Below, piece after piece: positions 30,004 through 39,421 of a DNA stretch of 64,000 nucleotides. The translations under genes and the position numbers were made by a program. Each line of letters starts with the position of its first letter. Positions within the stretch are counted from its first letter, which is position 1. The notes beneath the pieces are model-generated. The model saw only the letters and a program-made list of their open reading frames with translations. It made no database searches and was not told the DNA's origin. Origin of the DNA: Prochlorococcus sp. AG-409-J19 (GTDB taxonomy: Bacteria > Cyanobacteriota > Cyanobacteriia > PCC-6307 > Cyanobiaceae); the NCBI GenBank assembly GCA_003215635.1, contig QCKC01000006.1:1-64000 (forward strand), in the 5' to 3' direction.

Positions 30004-32283
30004 TTATAAATTAATTGGATCTGGATCAACAGATAAATTTATCCCCTTTGGTAAAAGGTCCCATAGTGCTTCCCCAAAAGGCAAAGGCAATGAACTTTTT
30101 TCAGGACCATGAATAAGAATTTGCCATCTTGAACGATCAGCAACTCTTGGAATCATTGATGGAGCTGGCCCCACCAAACACCAACCTCTCTCATTACAAA
30201 TGGGTCTTACTTTTTCAGCAATGACAGTTGCTGCAGTAGCAGTGATCGAATTGGACTTGCCAGATAGGCGTAGCAAACAAGCTCGGCGATAAGGAACCAA
30301 TCCAGCTTCACGACGAAGCTCTGCCTCCTCTTTTAGAAATTCTTCATAACGACCATCCTTTAAATGAATAATCACAGGATGTTCTGGGGTATAGGTCTGA
30401 ACTAAGACTTTCCCAGGCCTTTCGCCCCTCCCTGCTCTTCCAGCAAGCTGCATTAAAAGTTGAAGACATTGTTCTCCCGCTTGAAGATCAGGTCGATGAA
30501 GTAAGCCATCTGCAGCTAAAACAGCTGCCAAAGTCACCTTTGGCATATCCATTCCCTTAGCAAGCATCTGAGTTCCAACTAATACATCTGCTTCTCCAGA
30601 AGCAAATCGTTCTAATAAACGACGATGACCATCTCTCCCGGCAGTAGTATCTCGATCAAATCGCAAAAGTCTCAGCCCTTTCAGCTCATTAGACAAAAGT
30701 TCTATAACTCTTTGGGTACCTGCTCCAAAAGGTTTAAAAAAAGAAGAACCACAACTGTCGCAGTATTTTTTTACTTCCGCTCGATAATCACACCAATGAC
30801 ATCTCAACCACTGCATTCCACTGCGCCCTTTATGAACAGTTAAAGCAACATCGCAATGAGGACATTGAACAACCTCTCCACAGCTTCTACAACTCAAAAA
30901 ACTGCTATATCCCCTGCGAGGTACCAAAATCAATGCCTGCTCTCCATCTTCAGGCAATTTCGACAAATAGTTCATTAATGGACGACTTATAAGTTTCTTA
31001 TGGCCATCAACCAATTCGTTCCGCATATCAACAACCTGAACCGCAGGCAGTGGCTTTTCAGAAATTCTTGAATTTAAACGTGCCAAGGCAATTGGGCCAT
31101 TAGGAGAAAGCGACTTCCAGGTAGCAAGAGAAGGTGTTGCAGTACCAAGTAAAACTCTTGCCCCATTTCCTTTGGCTCTATCCAAAGCCACTTCACGAGC
31201 GTGATAGCAAGGCATAGGAGATTCCTGCTTATAAGAAGAATCATGCTCTTCATCCAAAACAATTAACCCAAGAGGACTCAATGGCAAAAAGATGGCTGAT
31301 CTAGTTCCTACTACGACCATGGGATAACTAGAACTAAGAATTTCCCGCCAAGTAGAAACTCTTTCTTTATCTGAACAACCACTGTGATACTCCAGAACTT
31401 TTCTGCCAAATCTTTTTCTACATCTATCCACCAATTGAGGGATTAAACCTATTTCTGGAGTCAAAATCAAGCAATTACGGCCTTCTTCAAGCTCTTTGGA
31501 TGCGACTTGCAAATAAACCTCAGTTTTTCCTGAACCAGTTACCCCCCAAAGTAAAAAAGAACTTCCTGGAGGCTGCTCATTAAATAAATCAACCGCATTG
31601 CTTTGCTCTTTATTAAGTTTCCGTGGGGCCTCCAATACAGATTGACGGGATGTTTGCGTAATCAATTCTCTTATCTCTTTTTTTTCTTCTCGCTTTTCAC
31701 GCAAAACAATTCCTCTGGTAATAAGCCCTTTAATCATTTGAAGACCAAATCCTTCTCTTTGAAGATCTTTTTGCCAGCTCCCCCCACCTCTGGAAAGAAG
31801 AAATGAGATCAATTCCGATTGTCTCTTAGAGATATTCTTTTCTCTCAAATAATCTGATGAAACTTTTACCCACCAAAATCTTTTAACATAACTTTCCTTA
31901 GGAATCCTTTGTCCTAACCATCCTGGAGGCAAAGCCGTTTTCAGCATCCTAAAAGGAGTTATATGGCACTTAATCGCGACTTCTTCTAACCACTCTCGCC
32001 AAGAAGGATCAACAGCTGCAGGTTGCAAAATAGCTTCAACCAATTGAATTTGATAGCCATTTGAAGATCCCTGATCATCAACTCTGGCCATTCTTGACTC
32101 TCTTACAGCAACAACCACTCCAGTAATTCGCCTACCTCTTAAACGGACTAATACCAAATCGCCCAAGCCAACCCCTAATTGTTTTCCATCCAAATAGGTA
32201 AAGCATCGACCCTCCCGTCCTGCTTCAAGCCATACATCGACCTCAATCCGAGGGATAGTTGAACTAATACTTGCCGAGCTCAC
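30004..32283 (-). CDS. priA: Primosomal replication protein N' (replication restart helicase)
   Basis: Restarts stalled replication forks as a 3'-5' helicase. 759 residues. Walker A LLWGVTGSGKTEVYLQVASK, DEEH box IVLDEEHDSSYKQE, motif III LLGTATPSLATW; the zinc region CRSCGEVVQCPHCDVALTVH with further Cys in LRCHWCDY and CDSCGSSFF; C-terminal helicase motifs VLVGTQMLAKGMDMPKVTL and QLAGRAGRGERPGKV. The start at 32283 (MSSASISSTIPRIEVDVWLE) fits relatives. Ends 23 nt from the DUF3153 stop (convergent). Confidence 0.97.
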   Translation of the reverse strand: MSSASISSTIPRIEVDVWLEAGREGRCFTYLDGKQLGVGLGDLVLVRLRGRRITGVVVAVRESRMARVDDQGSSNGYQIQLVEAILQPAAVDPSWREWLEEVAIKCHITPFRMLKTALPPGWLGQRIPKESYVKRFWWVKVSSDYLREKNISKRQSELISFLLSRGGGSWQKDLQREGFGLQMIKGLITRGIVLREKREEKKEIRELITQTSRQSVLEAPRKLNKEQSNAVDLFNEQPPGSSFLLWGVTGSGKTEVYLQVASKELEEGRNCLILTPEIGLIPQLVDRCRKRFGRKVLEYHSGCSDKERVSTWREILSSSYPMVVVGTRSAIFLPLSPLGLIVLDEEHDSSYKQESPMPCYHAREVALDRAKGNGARVLLGTATPSLATWKSLSPNGPIALARLNSRISEKPLPAVQVVDMRNELVDGHKKLISRPLMNYLSKLPEDGEQALILVPRRGYSSFLSCRSCGEVVQCPHCDVALTVHKGRSGMQWLRCHWCDYRAEVKKYCDSCGSSFFKPFGAGTQRVIELLSNELKGLRLLRFDRDTTAGRDGHRRLLERFASGEADVLVGTQMLAKGMDMPKVTLAAVLAADGLLHRPDLQAGEQCLQLLMQLAGRAGRGERPGKVLVQTYTPEHPVIIHLKDGRYEEFLKEEAELRREAGLVPYRRACLLRLSGKSNSITATAATVIAEKVRPICNERGWCLVGPAPSMIPRVADRSRWQILIHGPEKSSLPLPFGEALWDLLPKGINLSVDPDPINL

Positions 32284-32651
32284 AAGTTTTTTTTAACATG
32301 AAAGTGTTGAGCAGTTCAAAAGCTGTTGACGGAGCTAAGCAGAGTTCCGACCAGAGGGAAGACATGTAGATCGAACCACACGGGAACAAACCCAAAGTGT
32401 TCGACCGGTCTGAGAAAGCCCCTGACATCACTGCCAAGGTTCTCGGATACCTTTCAATCCGTTTCAACCCAAACCATCAGCTCACAGTTCAAACTTAATC
32501 AAAAGGGTCCACCTTTTCTCTCCAGATTCCTAATCTCTGGTGAATTAAGTTCTAACTTTAATGCTGGGTTTTATTGTCATCGCTCCACTGCATTTAATTG
32601 TAGAAGCAATTTCGGGTTGGCAAGCGAGTCTATTCTTCTGCGTCTTCTGAT
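32284..32651 (+). other. Long priA-rpoD divergent intergenic region with a possible structured leader or small RNA
   Basis: 368 bases without a supported gene. The stretch at about 32335-32460 is more GC-rich than other intergenic DNA in the window. It can fold: TCGAAC at 32372 pairs with GTTCGA at 32399, with an inner GGG/CCC hairpin (32382-32393), and AGAC/GTCT flanks. A 67-codon minus ORF here (32264-32467) has no protein-like features. The region must contain the rpoD promoter(s), so it may be a long 5' leader or a separate non-coding RNA. No match to 6S RNA, tmRNA, SRP RNA or RNase P RNA could be made by eye. Confidence 0.35.
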
Positions 32652-33938
32652 ATGAGCCCTACTGTCACAAAAAAGTCAACAACTGTCAAAGTGAAGGCCA
32701 AAGCAGCCCCTTTAAATGAAGCAAAAGGAAAGGCCAAAAAAGTAAAAGCCCGTTCTAGCAGCCCAAAAAAAGCAAAAAAACCCGAAGAATCAAAATCAAA
32801 TAGTGTAAAAAATAAAACTATTGCAAAGGTAAAAAAAGATGTAGACAAATCTCCTGATCAATTAATTTCCAATGATGAAAAAGATACAATAAAAAGCTTA
32901 GAACAGTCTCCTGATGAAATAATTAATGCCTTAAGTGATACTGAAGCAAGAGCCAGAGCACTGGCAAATATTAAGATAGGTCCAAAAGGTGTATATACAG
33001 AGGATTCAATAAGAGTCTATTTGCAAGAAATAGGTAGAATTCGTCTTCTTCGGCCTGATGAGGAAATTGAACTAGCAAGAAAGATTGCAGATCTATTACA
33101 AATTGAAGATCTTGCCGCCCAATTTGAGAGTGAAAACGGTCATTATCCAACAACTAAAGAATGGGCTGCTCTTGTTGAGATGCCATTTAATAGATTTCGT
33201 CGTCGACTAATGCTAGGGCGACGAGCAAAAGAGAAAATGGTTCAATCGAATCTTAGATTGGTTGTATCAATAGCCAAAAAATATATGAATCGAGGACTAT
33301 CTTTCCAAGATTTAATCCAGGAAGGAAGCCTAGGTCTGATACGTGCCGCAGAAAAATTTGATCACGAAAAAGGCTATAAATTCTCTACATATGCCACATG
33401 GTGGATTCGTCAAGCTATCACTAGAGCAATTGCTGATCAAAGCAGAACAATAAGGCTCCCTGTTCACTTGTACGAAACAATTTCTAGGATAAAGAAAACA
33501 ACCAAAGTTCTCAGCCAAGAATTCGGAAGAAAACCCTCTGAGGAAGAAATCGCCGAAAGCATGGAAATGACAATAGAAAAACTTAGATTCATTGCTAAAA
33601 GTGCACAGTTACCGATTTCTCTAGAAACTCCTATTGGGAAAGAAGAAGATTCGAGACTTGGAGACTTTATCGAGGCAGATATAGAGAATCCTGAACAAGA
33701 TGTTGCAAAGAACCTTTTACGCGAAGACCTAGAAGGTGTATTAGCAACCCTGAGTCCACGAGAAAGAGATGTTCTAAGACTTAGATATGGCCTTGATGAT
33801 GGAAGGATGAAAACTCTAGAGGAAATAGGCCAAATATTTGACGTAACTAGAGAGCGAATTAGACAAATAGAGGCTAAAGCGCTTCGGAAATTACGTCATC
33901 CAAATCGAAATGGTGTTTTGAAAGAATACATTAAATAA
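32652..33938 (+). CDS. rpoD: Principal RNA polymerase sigma-70 factor (RpoD/SigA)
   Basis: Housekeeping sigma factor. 428 residues with a Lys-rich N-terminal stretch (about residues 4-75) in place of region 1.1. Region 1.2 [19 protein letters not shown], region 2 with [20 protein letters not shown] and [20 protein letters not shown], region 3 [16 protein letters not shown], region 4 [20 protein letters not shown] and the helix-turn-helix [20 protein letters not shown] are all present. The complete region 1.2 through 4 and length point to the principal factor over a group 2 sigma factor. The ATG at 32652 is preceded by a long untranslated stretch. Confidence 0.95.
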   Translation: MSPTVTKKSTTVKVKAKAAPLNEAKGKAKKVKARSSSPKKAKKPEESKSNSVKNKTIAKVKKDVDKSPDQLISNDEKDTIKSLEQSPDEIINALSDTEARARALANIKIGPKGVYTEDSIRVYLQEIGRIRLLRPDEEIELARKIADLLQIEDLAAQFESENGHYPTTKEWAALVEMPFNRFRRRLMLGRRAKEKMVQSNLRLVVSIAKKYMNRGLSFQDLIQEGSLGLIRAAEKFDHEKGYKFSTYATWWIRQAITRAIADQSRTIRLPVHLYETISRIKKTTKVLSQEFGRKPSEEEIAESMEMTIEKLRFIAKSAQLPISLETPIGKEEDSRLGDFIEADIENPEQDVAKNLLREDLEGVLATLSPRERDVLRLRYGLDDGRMKTLEEIGQIFDVTRERIRQIEAKALRKLRHPNRNGVLKEYIK

Positions 33939-34295
33939 GCAAATACATTGGTATGTTGATTTTGTAGAACAAACAGAAAGCAAATTACTATTTTTCATGC
34001 CTAGAGTTTATATATCTGTAATGATATAAATTAATTAGCATTAATTAACACCAAAATAAATCTATAAAACACCTGTTATAGCAATCCATTCAGCAAAAAA
34101 ACTGTAATTGCTCAACCTGAAGACTTTATCTGACTGAAAGAAAATTGTTTCAGCAATGAACAATCAAGCCTTACTAGGTGGGCTTCAGAGTTCATGAAAT
34201 AGCAAGGCAAATGTCATGAAAGAGATAAGGGATTGTAATTTTGGTGAAGAATGAGAGCTTTAATGATTAATGTGAATTACTGCTGATCGCTCTTA
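33939..34295. other. Intergenic region, no supported gene
   Basis: 357 bases between rpoD and hemC, both on the plus strand. The first part is very AT-rich (around 34000-34070) with no clear hairpin-plus-T-tract terminator. Only very short frames are present, for example 13 codons starting at 34156. It presumably includes the hemC promoter. No further feature is supported. Confidence 0.5.
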
Positions 34296-35249
34296 ATGGC
34301 CCTAGACCAACTTCGCATTGCTTCCCGCCGAAGCAAGCTGGCTATGGTCCAGACGAACTGGGTCAAGGCCGAACTAGAAGCTTTTCATCCAAACCTTGAA
34401 GTATCAATAGAAGCAATGGCTACTCAAGGGGACAAAATTCTTGATGTAGCACTAGCAAAGATAGGAGACAAAGGACTTTTTACAAAAGAGCTTGAGGCTC
34501 AGATGCTCATAGGGAGAGCAGACATTGCTGTTCATTCTCTCAAAGACCTTCCAACTAATTTGCCAGAAGGATTAATACTCGGCTGTATTACCGAAAGAGA
34601 AGATCCATCAGATGCCTTAGTAGTAAATGCAAAAAACCAAAGCCACAAACTTGAAACCCTACCTGAAGGCTCAGTCGTAGGAACAAGCTCACTAAGGCGC
34701 CTAGCTCAACTGAAATACCACTACCCACATTTAATCTTTAAAGATGTCAGAGGGAATGTAATTACACGATTAGAGAAACTTGATGCAGGTGAATTTGATT
34801 GCTTAATCCTTGCAGCAGCGGGACTAACTCGACTTGGCTTCAAAGAAAGAATTCATCAGCTAATTCCAAGTGAAATTTCTTTGCATGCTGTAGGGCAAGG
34901 AGCCTTAGGGATTGAATGCGTTCAAGAGAAAACTGATGTTATTGATGCCATAAAGGTTTTAGAACACACATCAACCAGCCAAAGATGCATTGCAGAGAGA
35001 TCCTTTCTTAGGGAGTTAGAAGGCGGCTGCCAAGTGCCTATAGGAGTCAACACAACCATCAAAGGGGAAGAACTAACCTTGACTGGAATGGTTGCGAGCC
35101 TCGATGGGAAACAACTCATTCGAGATACATCAACAGGACCAGTAAACAAGGGAGAAAAGATAGGGAAAGATCTTGCAAACATACTCAAATCTCAAGGGGC
35201 AGGAGAAATACTTGCAGAAATTTTTGCAAGTGCCAGGCCCCAAGAATAA
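34296..35249 (+). CDS. hemC: Porphobilinogen deaminase (hydroxymethylbilane synthase)
   Basis: Polymerises four porphobilinogen units to hydroxymethylbilane in tetrapyrrole synthesis. 317 residues. Family blocks: [38 protein letters not shown] with [21 protein letters not shown] and [13 protein letters not shown]. The dipyrromethane cofactor Cys is in [13 protein letters not shown]. It converges with ppa2 across a hairpin. Together with hemH and hemL in this window it serves heme and chlorophyll synthesis. Confidence 0.98.
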   Translation: MALDQLRIASRRSKLAMVQTNWVKAELEAFHPNLEVSIEAMATQGDKILDVALAKIGDKGLFTKELEAQMLIGRADIAVHSLKDLPTNLPEGLILGCITEREDPSDALVVNAKNQSHKLETLPEGSVVGTSSLRRLAQLKYHYPHLIFKDVRGNVITRLEKLDAGEFDCLILAAAGLTRLGFKERIHQLIPSEISLHAVGQGALGIECVQEKTDVIDAIKVLEHTSTSQRCIAERSFLRELEGGCQVPIGVNTTIKGEELTLTGMVASLDGKQLIRDTSTGPVNKGEKIGKDLANILKSQGAGEILAEIFASARPQE

Positions 35250-35278
35250 AGGAAACTTCAATAAGAAAAAGTTTCCTT
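35249..35278. terminator. Hairpin between convergent hemC and ppa2
   Basis: AAGGAAACT (35249-35257) pairs perfectly with AGTTTCCTT (35270-35278) around a 12-nt A-rich loop. It begins right at the hemC stop. An AT-rich stretch follows on each side, but a strong T tract is absent, so it is a weak bidirectional terminator at best. Confidence 0.55.
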
Positions 35279-35316
35279 ATAATAAAAACAAGAAAAATAA
35301 TTTATCGGCAATTAAG

Positions 35317-35928
35317 TTAATCAATCAGTTTAGGATCAATATCTTCTAAATATCTTTTTTCGCATGACTTAATTATCTCTATTGCTTTTGGAACACCAAA
35401 GAAACCATTTACTGTACAAGTTCCTGGTTTCTTTAGATCTTTATAATGTTCCCAGTAATACTTGGTTTCAGTTTCCCAATGCTTTCCTAGATCTTCAAAG
35501 CTAGAAATATGGTCCATTCTCTTATCATCTGCCAAAACAGCTATTACTTTGTCATCAACCTCTCCTCCATCATCAAAAGTCATAATTCCAATAATTCTAG
35601 CTTCGACAACTGAACCAGGAATCAATGGCTCAGTAACTCCTACAATTTCAATATCCAATGGATCTCCATCCTCATCCCATGTTCTAGGAATGCATCCATA
35701 AGCGAATGGATAAGCCAAAGATGAATAGCCAACTCGATCAAGTTTGAGATGACCTGTTTCTGTAATTAATTCATACTTGTTGATGGTATTCGAATTCAGT
35801 TCAACAATTGTGTTTAGACGTAATTTGGATTCATCCGCAAATGCAGGCAATACATGAAGGAGGTTGGGCATGCTGCGGCTAGGGGATTGTTCAAGATTGG
35901 CCATAAATCGAAGAAGCTCGCGGGGCAT
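35317..35928 (-). CDS. Second inorganic pyrophosphatase, family I (divergent copy)
   Basis: 203 residues from the ATG at 35928, which lies one base after the stop of the M32 peptidase gene; Met codons at 35904 and 35871 are alternatives. Family I signature: INKYELITETGHLKLDRVGY, AYPFAYGCIPRTWDEDGDPL (active-site DEDGDPLD), VIAVLADDKRMDHIS and FRT-equivalent YYWEHYKDLKKPG. It is longer and clearly different from the canonical copy at 19.2 kb, being closer to a separate bacterial Ppa subfamily with FFGVPKAIEII at the end. Both keep the metal-binding acidic residues. The two may differ in metal use or location (inference). Confidence 0.9.
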   Translation of the reverse strand: MPRELLRFMANLEQSPSRSMPNLLHVLPAFADESKLRLNTIVELNSNTINKYELITETGHLKLDRVGYSSLAYPFAYGCIPRTWDEDGDPLDIEIVGVTEPLIPGSVVEARIIGIMTFDDGGEVDDKVIAVLADDKRMDHISSFEDLGKHWETETKYYWEHYKDLKKPGTCTVNGFFGVPKAIEIIKSCEKRYLEDIDPKLID

Positions 35929-35929
35929 C

Positions 35930-37465
35930 CTATAGGCAAGACTGTAGATCTAAAATTTTTTGCTTTAAATAGCTCATGAAAGGATCACTAGAAAGAGACT
36001 TTCCACTAACCCTCTCAACTAATTGTTCGGCGTTAACTTTACGGCCATGAACATGTACATTTCTTCTCAACCAGTCAATAATGGTTGATTCCTTTCCTTT
36101 AGAAATCAAATCAGCTATTGGATCAGGGCCCTTAATTCCTTGAGATTCAAAATCCTGGCACATTGCCTCTGCAATTTGAGCACTAATTAAATGACCCAAT
36201 AAATATGAAGGGAAATAGCCGAACATTCCTTCACTCCAATGAACATCTTGCAAACAACCTTCAGCATCATTCTTTGGAACTATTCCGAGCATATCTGAAT
36301 ACATCTTGTTCCACTCTGCGGGTAAATCATCTACCTCAAGACCTTGTTCTAAAAGCGCTATTTCCAAATCTGTACGAATCAAAATATGAATTCCATATGT
36401 CAACTCATCAGCTTCAACTCTATTCAATCCAGGAGTCAAAGGATTAATTTCTTTCCAAAGTTGATTTGCTGAATAAACAGGTGCGCCTTCTTTGGCAAAC
36501 CTTGACCACCAACGTTGAGCAAAAACCTTGCTTCGTGCAACACGATTTTCCCAAAAAAGAGACTGACTTTCATGCACTGCCATTGATGTTGCTTGACCTA
36601 ATGGCCAAGCAAACCATTGATGGCTGAGATCAGGTAATCCCTGTTCATATAATGAATGTCCCCACTCATGAGCTGTGGCCAAAAAACAAGAGAAAGGTTG
36701 ACCTTCAACAACTCTTCTAGTCAAACGATAATCTCTAGGACCAAGAGTTATAGAAAATGGATGAGGAGAAAAAGCCAATGAGGTTTGTTCTCTGTTCCTT
36801 CCCCATTCATCTAACAATTGATTTCCAAGTCTTTCTTGACTTGCCGATGTTAAATCCCAATTAGTAGATGATATATTTCTATTTATCAAACAGACTTCGG
36901 ATAGGATAATAGGCAATTCTGTTCTCAATGTAGAGAACAATTCTTTCAAACGATCTAAACAAATATCAGGCTCAAAAGGTTGTGCAAGAGTCTCCCAACA
37001 TGACCTTTTCTCAGACAGCTGTCGTGCCTCTTCCTGCCTTAAAGAAATCAACTTTTTTAAGGCAGGAGAGAATATCGAGAATTCTGATTTGCTCTTTGCC
37101 TTTTGCCAACGCTCATATCCTTCTGATTTCGCATTGGCGAGTTCACCCACCAATACTGAATCCAAAGACGTCTGTCTAGCAAGTTGTAATTCTAATAGTT
37201 CTAGATTACGTTCGCGTTCACAATCGTGATCTCCATTATCACGACTGATTTCAAATTCTTCTCTTGCTTGACTTATGAGATCCAAATATTCTGAACTGGT
37301 TTGGCGAGCATGTAATTGGCGTGCCATTAGGCTTAACTGTTCACCTCTCCAAGAAGAACCGCTCACAGGCATACTTGTATTCTGGTCCCAATAAAGAACG
37401 CTCTGGATAGAGCCCAATATTTGGGTTTCTTTAAGGAAATGACCAAGCCGAGTCCAACCATCCAT
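35930..37465 (-). CDS. M32 family metallocarboxypeptidase (carboxypeptidase Taq)
   Basis: Zinc carboxypeptidase of 511 residues, normal length for the family. Zinc site ATAHEWGHSLYEQGLPD (HExxH type with downstream Glu in VHESQSLFWENRVARS). Other family blocks: SVLYWDQNTSMPVSGSSWRG at the start, DYRLTRRVVEGQPFSCF, ADELTYGIHILIRTDLEIAL and DVHWSEGMFGYFPSYLLG. It removes C-terminal residues broadly, presumably in peptide turnover in the cytosol. The stop is one base before the ppa2 start; coupling of the two is likely. The divergent promoter region contains palindromes listed separately. Confidence 0.94.
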   Translation of the reverse strand: MDGWTRLGHFLKETQILGSIQSVLYWDQNTSMPVSGSSWRGEQLSLMARQLHARQTSSEYLDLISQAREEFEISRDNGDHDCERERNLELLELQLARQTSLDSVLVGELANAKSEGYERWQKAKSKSEFSIFSPALKKLISLRQEEARQLSEKRSCWETLAQPFEPDICLDRLKELFSTLRTELPIILSEVCLINRNISSTNWDLTSASQERLGNQLLDEWGRNREQTSLAFSPHPFSITLGPRDYRLTRRVVEGQPFSCFLATAHEWGHSLYEQGLPDLSHQWFAWPLGQATSMAVHESQSLFWENRVARSKVFAQRWWSRFAKEGAPVYSANQLWKEINPLTPGLNRVEADELTYGIHILIRTDLEIALLEQGLEVDDLPAEWNKMYSDMLGIVPKNDAEGCLQDVHWSEGMFGYFPSYLLGHLISAQIAEAMCQDFESQGIKGPDPIADLISKGKESTIIDWLRRNVHVHGRKVNAEQLVERVSGKSLSSDPFMSYLKQKILDLQSCL

Positions 37466-37526
37466 TAGCTATATCCGCAAATATAAACAATGATCATTTG
37501 AAGAAAACAATGAGGAATTCACTTAA

Positions 37527-37542
37527 ATTAAGCATGCTTAAT
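37527..37542. promoter_or_regulatory. 16-bp perfect palindrome upstream of the M32 peptidase and YjbQ genes
   Basis: ATTAAGCATGCTTAAT is a perfect palindrome in the 258-nt region between divergent genes, 62 nt upstream of the peptidase start. Perfect dyads of this size are typical of dimeric repressor operators, but the regulator cannot be named. Confidence 0.3.
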
Positions 37543-37566
37543 CTACAATGGAATATCATTGATTGC

Positions 37567-37582
37567 GATTATTGTCATTATC
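37567..37582. promoter_or_regulatory. Weak Fur/Zur-like box
   Basis: GATTATTGTCATTATC resembles the GATnATnnnnATnATC spacing of Fur/Zur-type sites, with mismatches. It lies in the same divergent intergenic region as the 16-bp palindrome. Since M32 peptidases bind zinc, Zur control is conceivable but speculative. Confidence 0.2.
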
Positions 37583-37723
37583 AACAGACATTCAGCAAAG
37601 ATTATCTTGGGTGATTTTTCATAGGGACTAAACTTTATCAAGGTGAGAAATCTTTTAACAAAAAAATTCATTTCCTAGATTGAAACCTGTTCAGGCTATT
37701 ATTGAGAGTCCGATCAAGAGCAA

Positions 37724-38359
37724 ATGAACATTGAACAAATTACTGATCAAATAAGCATCAAAACACATTCACAAGGGTTTATTGATATAACTAATATTAT
37801 TAACAAATGGATAAAGAGTAAAACCCTAATCAAAGGAATTATAAATCTTACCTTGCTACATACAAGTGCTTCTCTGACAATCAATGAGAATGCAGATCCA
37901 CGAGTGCTTAAGGATTTGAACAATTATATGAAAGCAATCGTTCCCGAAGATGGTTTCACATCAATTAACAACACAAGCAATCTACAAAGATATTCTCATG
38001 CCGATGAAGGCCCTGATGATATGCCCGCTCACATACGAACTTCACTTACTACAAGTAGTATCAGCCTATCTATAGAAGAATCAAGTCTTACGTTGGGAGT
38101 CTGGCAAGCACTGTACCTTTGGGAACATAGACAGAAGGGTTCCGAAAGAAGAATAGCAATACATTTTATAGGTGACAAACAAAGATTTGTGCAAACAACA
38201 TCAGAAGTGATTGATTATAAAGAAAACAGCAACGAGCTAAACAAGATAGTTATATCAAATCACGATCCAAACGCTTGGGCTAAGGATGAGGGGATCGATA
38301 CAAATATAGATCTTATGATAGATCGAATTCATGACCTAGCTGGCGAAGACACAATATAA
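37724..38359 (+). CDS. YjbQ/UPF0047 family protein with C-terminal extension
   Basis: 211 residues. The first 145 are the YjbQ domain: INLTLLHTSASLTINENADP, VPEDGFTSINNTSNLQRYSH, HIRTSLTTSSISLSIEESSL and LGVWQALYLWEHRQKGSERR are diagnostic. Family members have thiamine-phosphate-synthase-like side activity; the physiological role is unsettled. The last about 65 residues (VQTTSEVIDYKENSNELNKI onward) are an acidic extension not part of the core family. The ATG at 37724 is close to an upstream AGAG purine stretch. It is 30 nt before the next ORF start. Confidence 0.85.
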   Translation: MNIEQITDQISIKTHSQGFIDITNIINKWIKSKTLIKGIINLTLLHTSASLTINENADPRVLKDLNNYMKAIVPEDGFTSINNTSNLQRYSHADEGPDDMPAHIRTSLTTSSISLSIEESSLTLGVWQALYLWEHRQKGSERRIAIHFIGDKQRFVQTTSEVIDYKENSNELNKIVISNHDPNAWAKDEGIDTNIDLMIDRIHDLAGEDTI

Positions 38360-38464
38360 ATTGAGTTATAGACACAACACTATTTAGGAATGCAAAAAAC
38401 AAATAGATTTAAAGATAAATTTTTAATTATTCCTGCTAGTATATTTTCGATGTGTAAAGCTATT

Positions 38465-38755
38465 ATGACACTTAAAAAATTGCAAGATAAATTTGTTGAA
38501 GATTTTTTAAGCAAACATCCGAAATGGAATCTAAAAAAAGGAAAACTTCACCAAGAATGGAGCTTTGATAACTTTATAGATGCCTTTGGGTTCATAACTA
38601 AAGTCGCTTTACTGGCAGAGAAAATAAACCACCATCCAGACTGGAAAAACAGCTATTCAAAAGTAAGCATTGAATTAATATCACATGACCTAGGTGGACT
38701 AAGTGATCTTGATTTAAAATTAGCCAAAGAGATTGACAATATTAGTCCAAAATAA
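38465..38755 (+). CDS. Pterin-4a-carbinolamine dehydratase-like protein
   Basis: The frame begins at 38390, but the Met at 38465 ([20 protein letters not shown]) gives 96 residues, the size of the family; the upstream 25 residues look untypical. Key motif is [20 protein letters not shown], the HHPxW signature, plus LSKHPKWNL and the ending [13 protein letters not shown]. Known enzymes recycle 4a-hydroxy-tetrahydropterin; in cyanobacteria, with no phenylalanine hydroxylase evident here, a role in molybdopterin or regulation is possible. It follows the YjbQ gene. Confidence 0.9.
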   Translation: MTLKKLQDKFVEDFLSKHPKWNLKKGKLHQEWSFDNFIDAFGFITKVALLAEKINHHPDWKNSYSKVSIELISHDLGGLSDLDLKLAKEIDNISPK

Positions 38756-39119
38756 AAAAACCGATAACATAGTTACATCAATTCAAAGCAAAGCGCATAA
38801 ATCATGAAATTTAGCATTTAGGAAAATGAATTATAAAACATGAGAAAGACAGATAGTTAATCAGATATCTTAAATAAATCCTTATTGCTGGCAGATCATG
38901 TTTAGATAGTATTACGCATAATTCCCTGGGTTCCCAAAACGAACCCAGGACAGAGTAATTCTACTTATTACCTTTACCTATTGGATTTAATGCTTTCTTG
39001 CCATATAGCCCATCATGACAACCTTAATGTATCCATAAATACATGGTTATTACAAATAAATCATTTTCGACTAATGAATAATCTCATATATGTAAACTAG
39101 GCGAAGTATCTAGAGTATT
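38756..39119. other. Intergenic region with a hairpin, no supported gene
   Basis: 364 bases between the pterin dehydratase and a small ORF. A perfect hairpin (38925-38949) is the only structure seen; it is listed separately. No ORF of interest or tRNA was found. Together with the area after the small ORF (39279-39421, AT-rich, nothing recognised) this is one of the emptiest parts of the window. Confidence 0.5.
38925..38949. other. Nine-bp perfect hairpin
   Basis: CCTGGGTTC (38925-38933) and GAACCCAGG (38941-38949) flank a 7-nt loop. It is GC-rich compared with its surroundings and is not followed by a T tract on either strand, so it looks like part of a small RNA or a protein-binding dyad more than a simple terminator. 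Confidence 0.4.
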
Positions 39120-39278
39120 ATGCTTGAAATATTGTTCTTTATAGCGTTTTCAACCTTGTTTATTGGGATAGTGGTTTCAACCCTAGACTCTGATGATGAC
39201 AAGAGTGGTGGGTTAATGCAAAAAAATTACGTTCCTGTGCTTATCAAAGATCAAAAACAACAATCTCGTCAACCATAA
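39120..39278 (+). CDS. Small single-pass membrane protein (52 residues)
   Basis: An ATG at 39120 opens 52 codons. The translation has a hydrophobic helix from residues 3 to 22 (EILFFIAFSTLFIGIVVSTL), then an acidic DSDDDKSGG turn and a polar/basic tail ending KDQKQQSRQP. This plan is like many small cyanobacterial thylakoid or envelope proteins. It lies alone in the otherwise empty 38.8-39.4 kb region. No homologous family recognised; it could be a spurious ORF, but the amino-acid order is strongly protein-like. Confidence 0.5.
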   Translation: MLEILFFIAFSTLFIGIVVSTLDSDDDKSGGLMQKNYVPVLIKDQKQQSRQP

Positions 39279-39421
39279 AGCATTTACATCAATTAAAAAA
39301 ATTGTATATTCAAGATGCAACTCTACTTAAAATAAAAAACTTTATTTAATGATAAAAATCAATCTCAAGGAAATTAGCAAATAGCCTTTTAGCAAATTAT
39401 CCGATAGTCCTTATTTTAAAT

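Noticed and set aside
32264-32467. 67-codon minus-strand ORF upstream of priA
   Set aside because: It overlaps the priA start and the structured rpoD leader, and the translated sequence has no family features.
32300-32480. 6S RNA, tmRNA, SRP RNA or RNase P RNA
   Set aside because: The region looks structured, but none of the characteristic motifs (tmRNA tag, SRP tip loop, RNase P P4 blocks) could be found by eye.
37567-37582. A firm Fur or Zur site
   Set aside because: Only part of the consensus is kept, and no iron or zinc uptake gene is directly downstream; listed only as a weak candidate.
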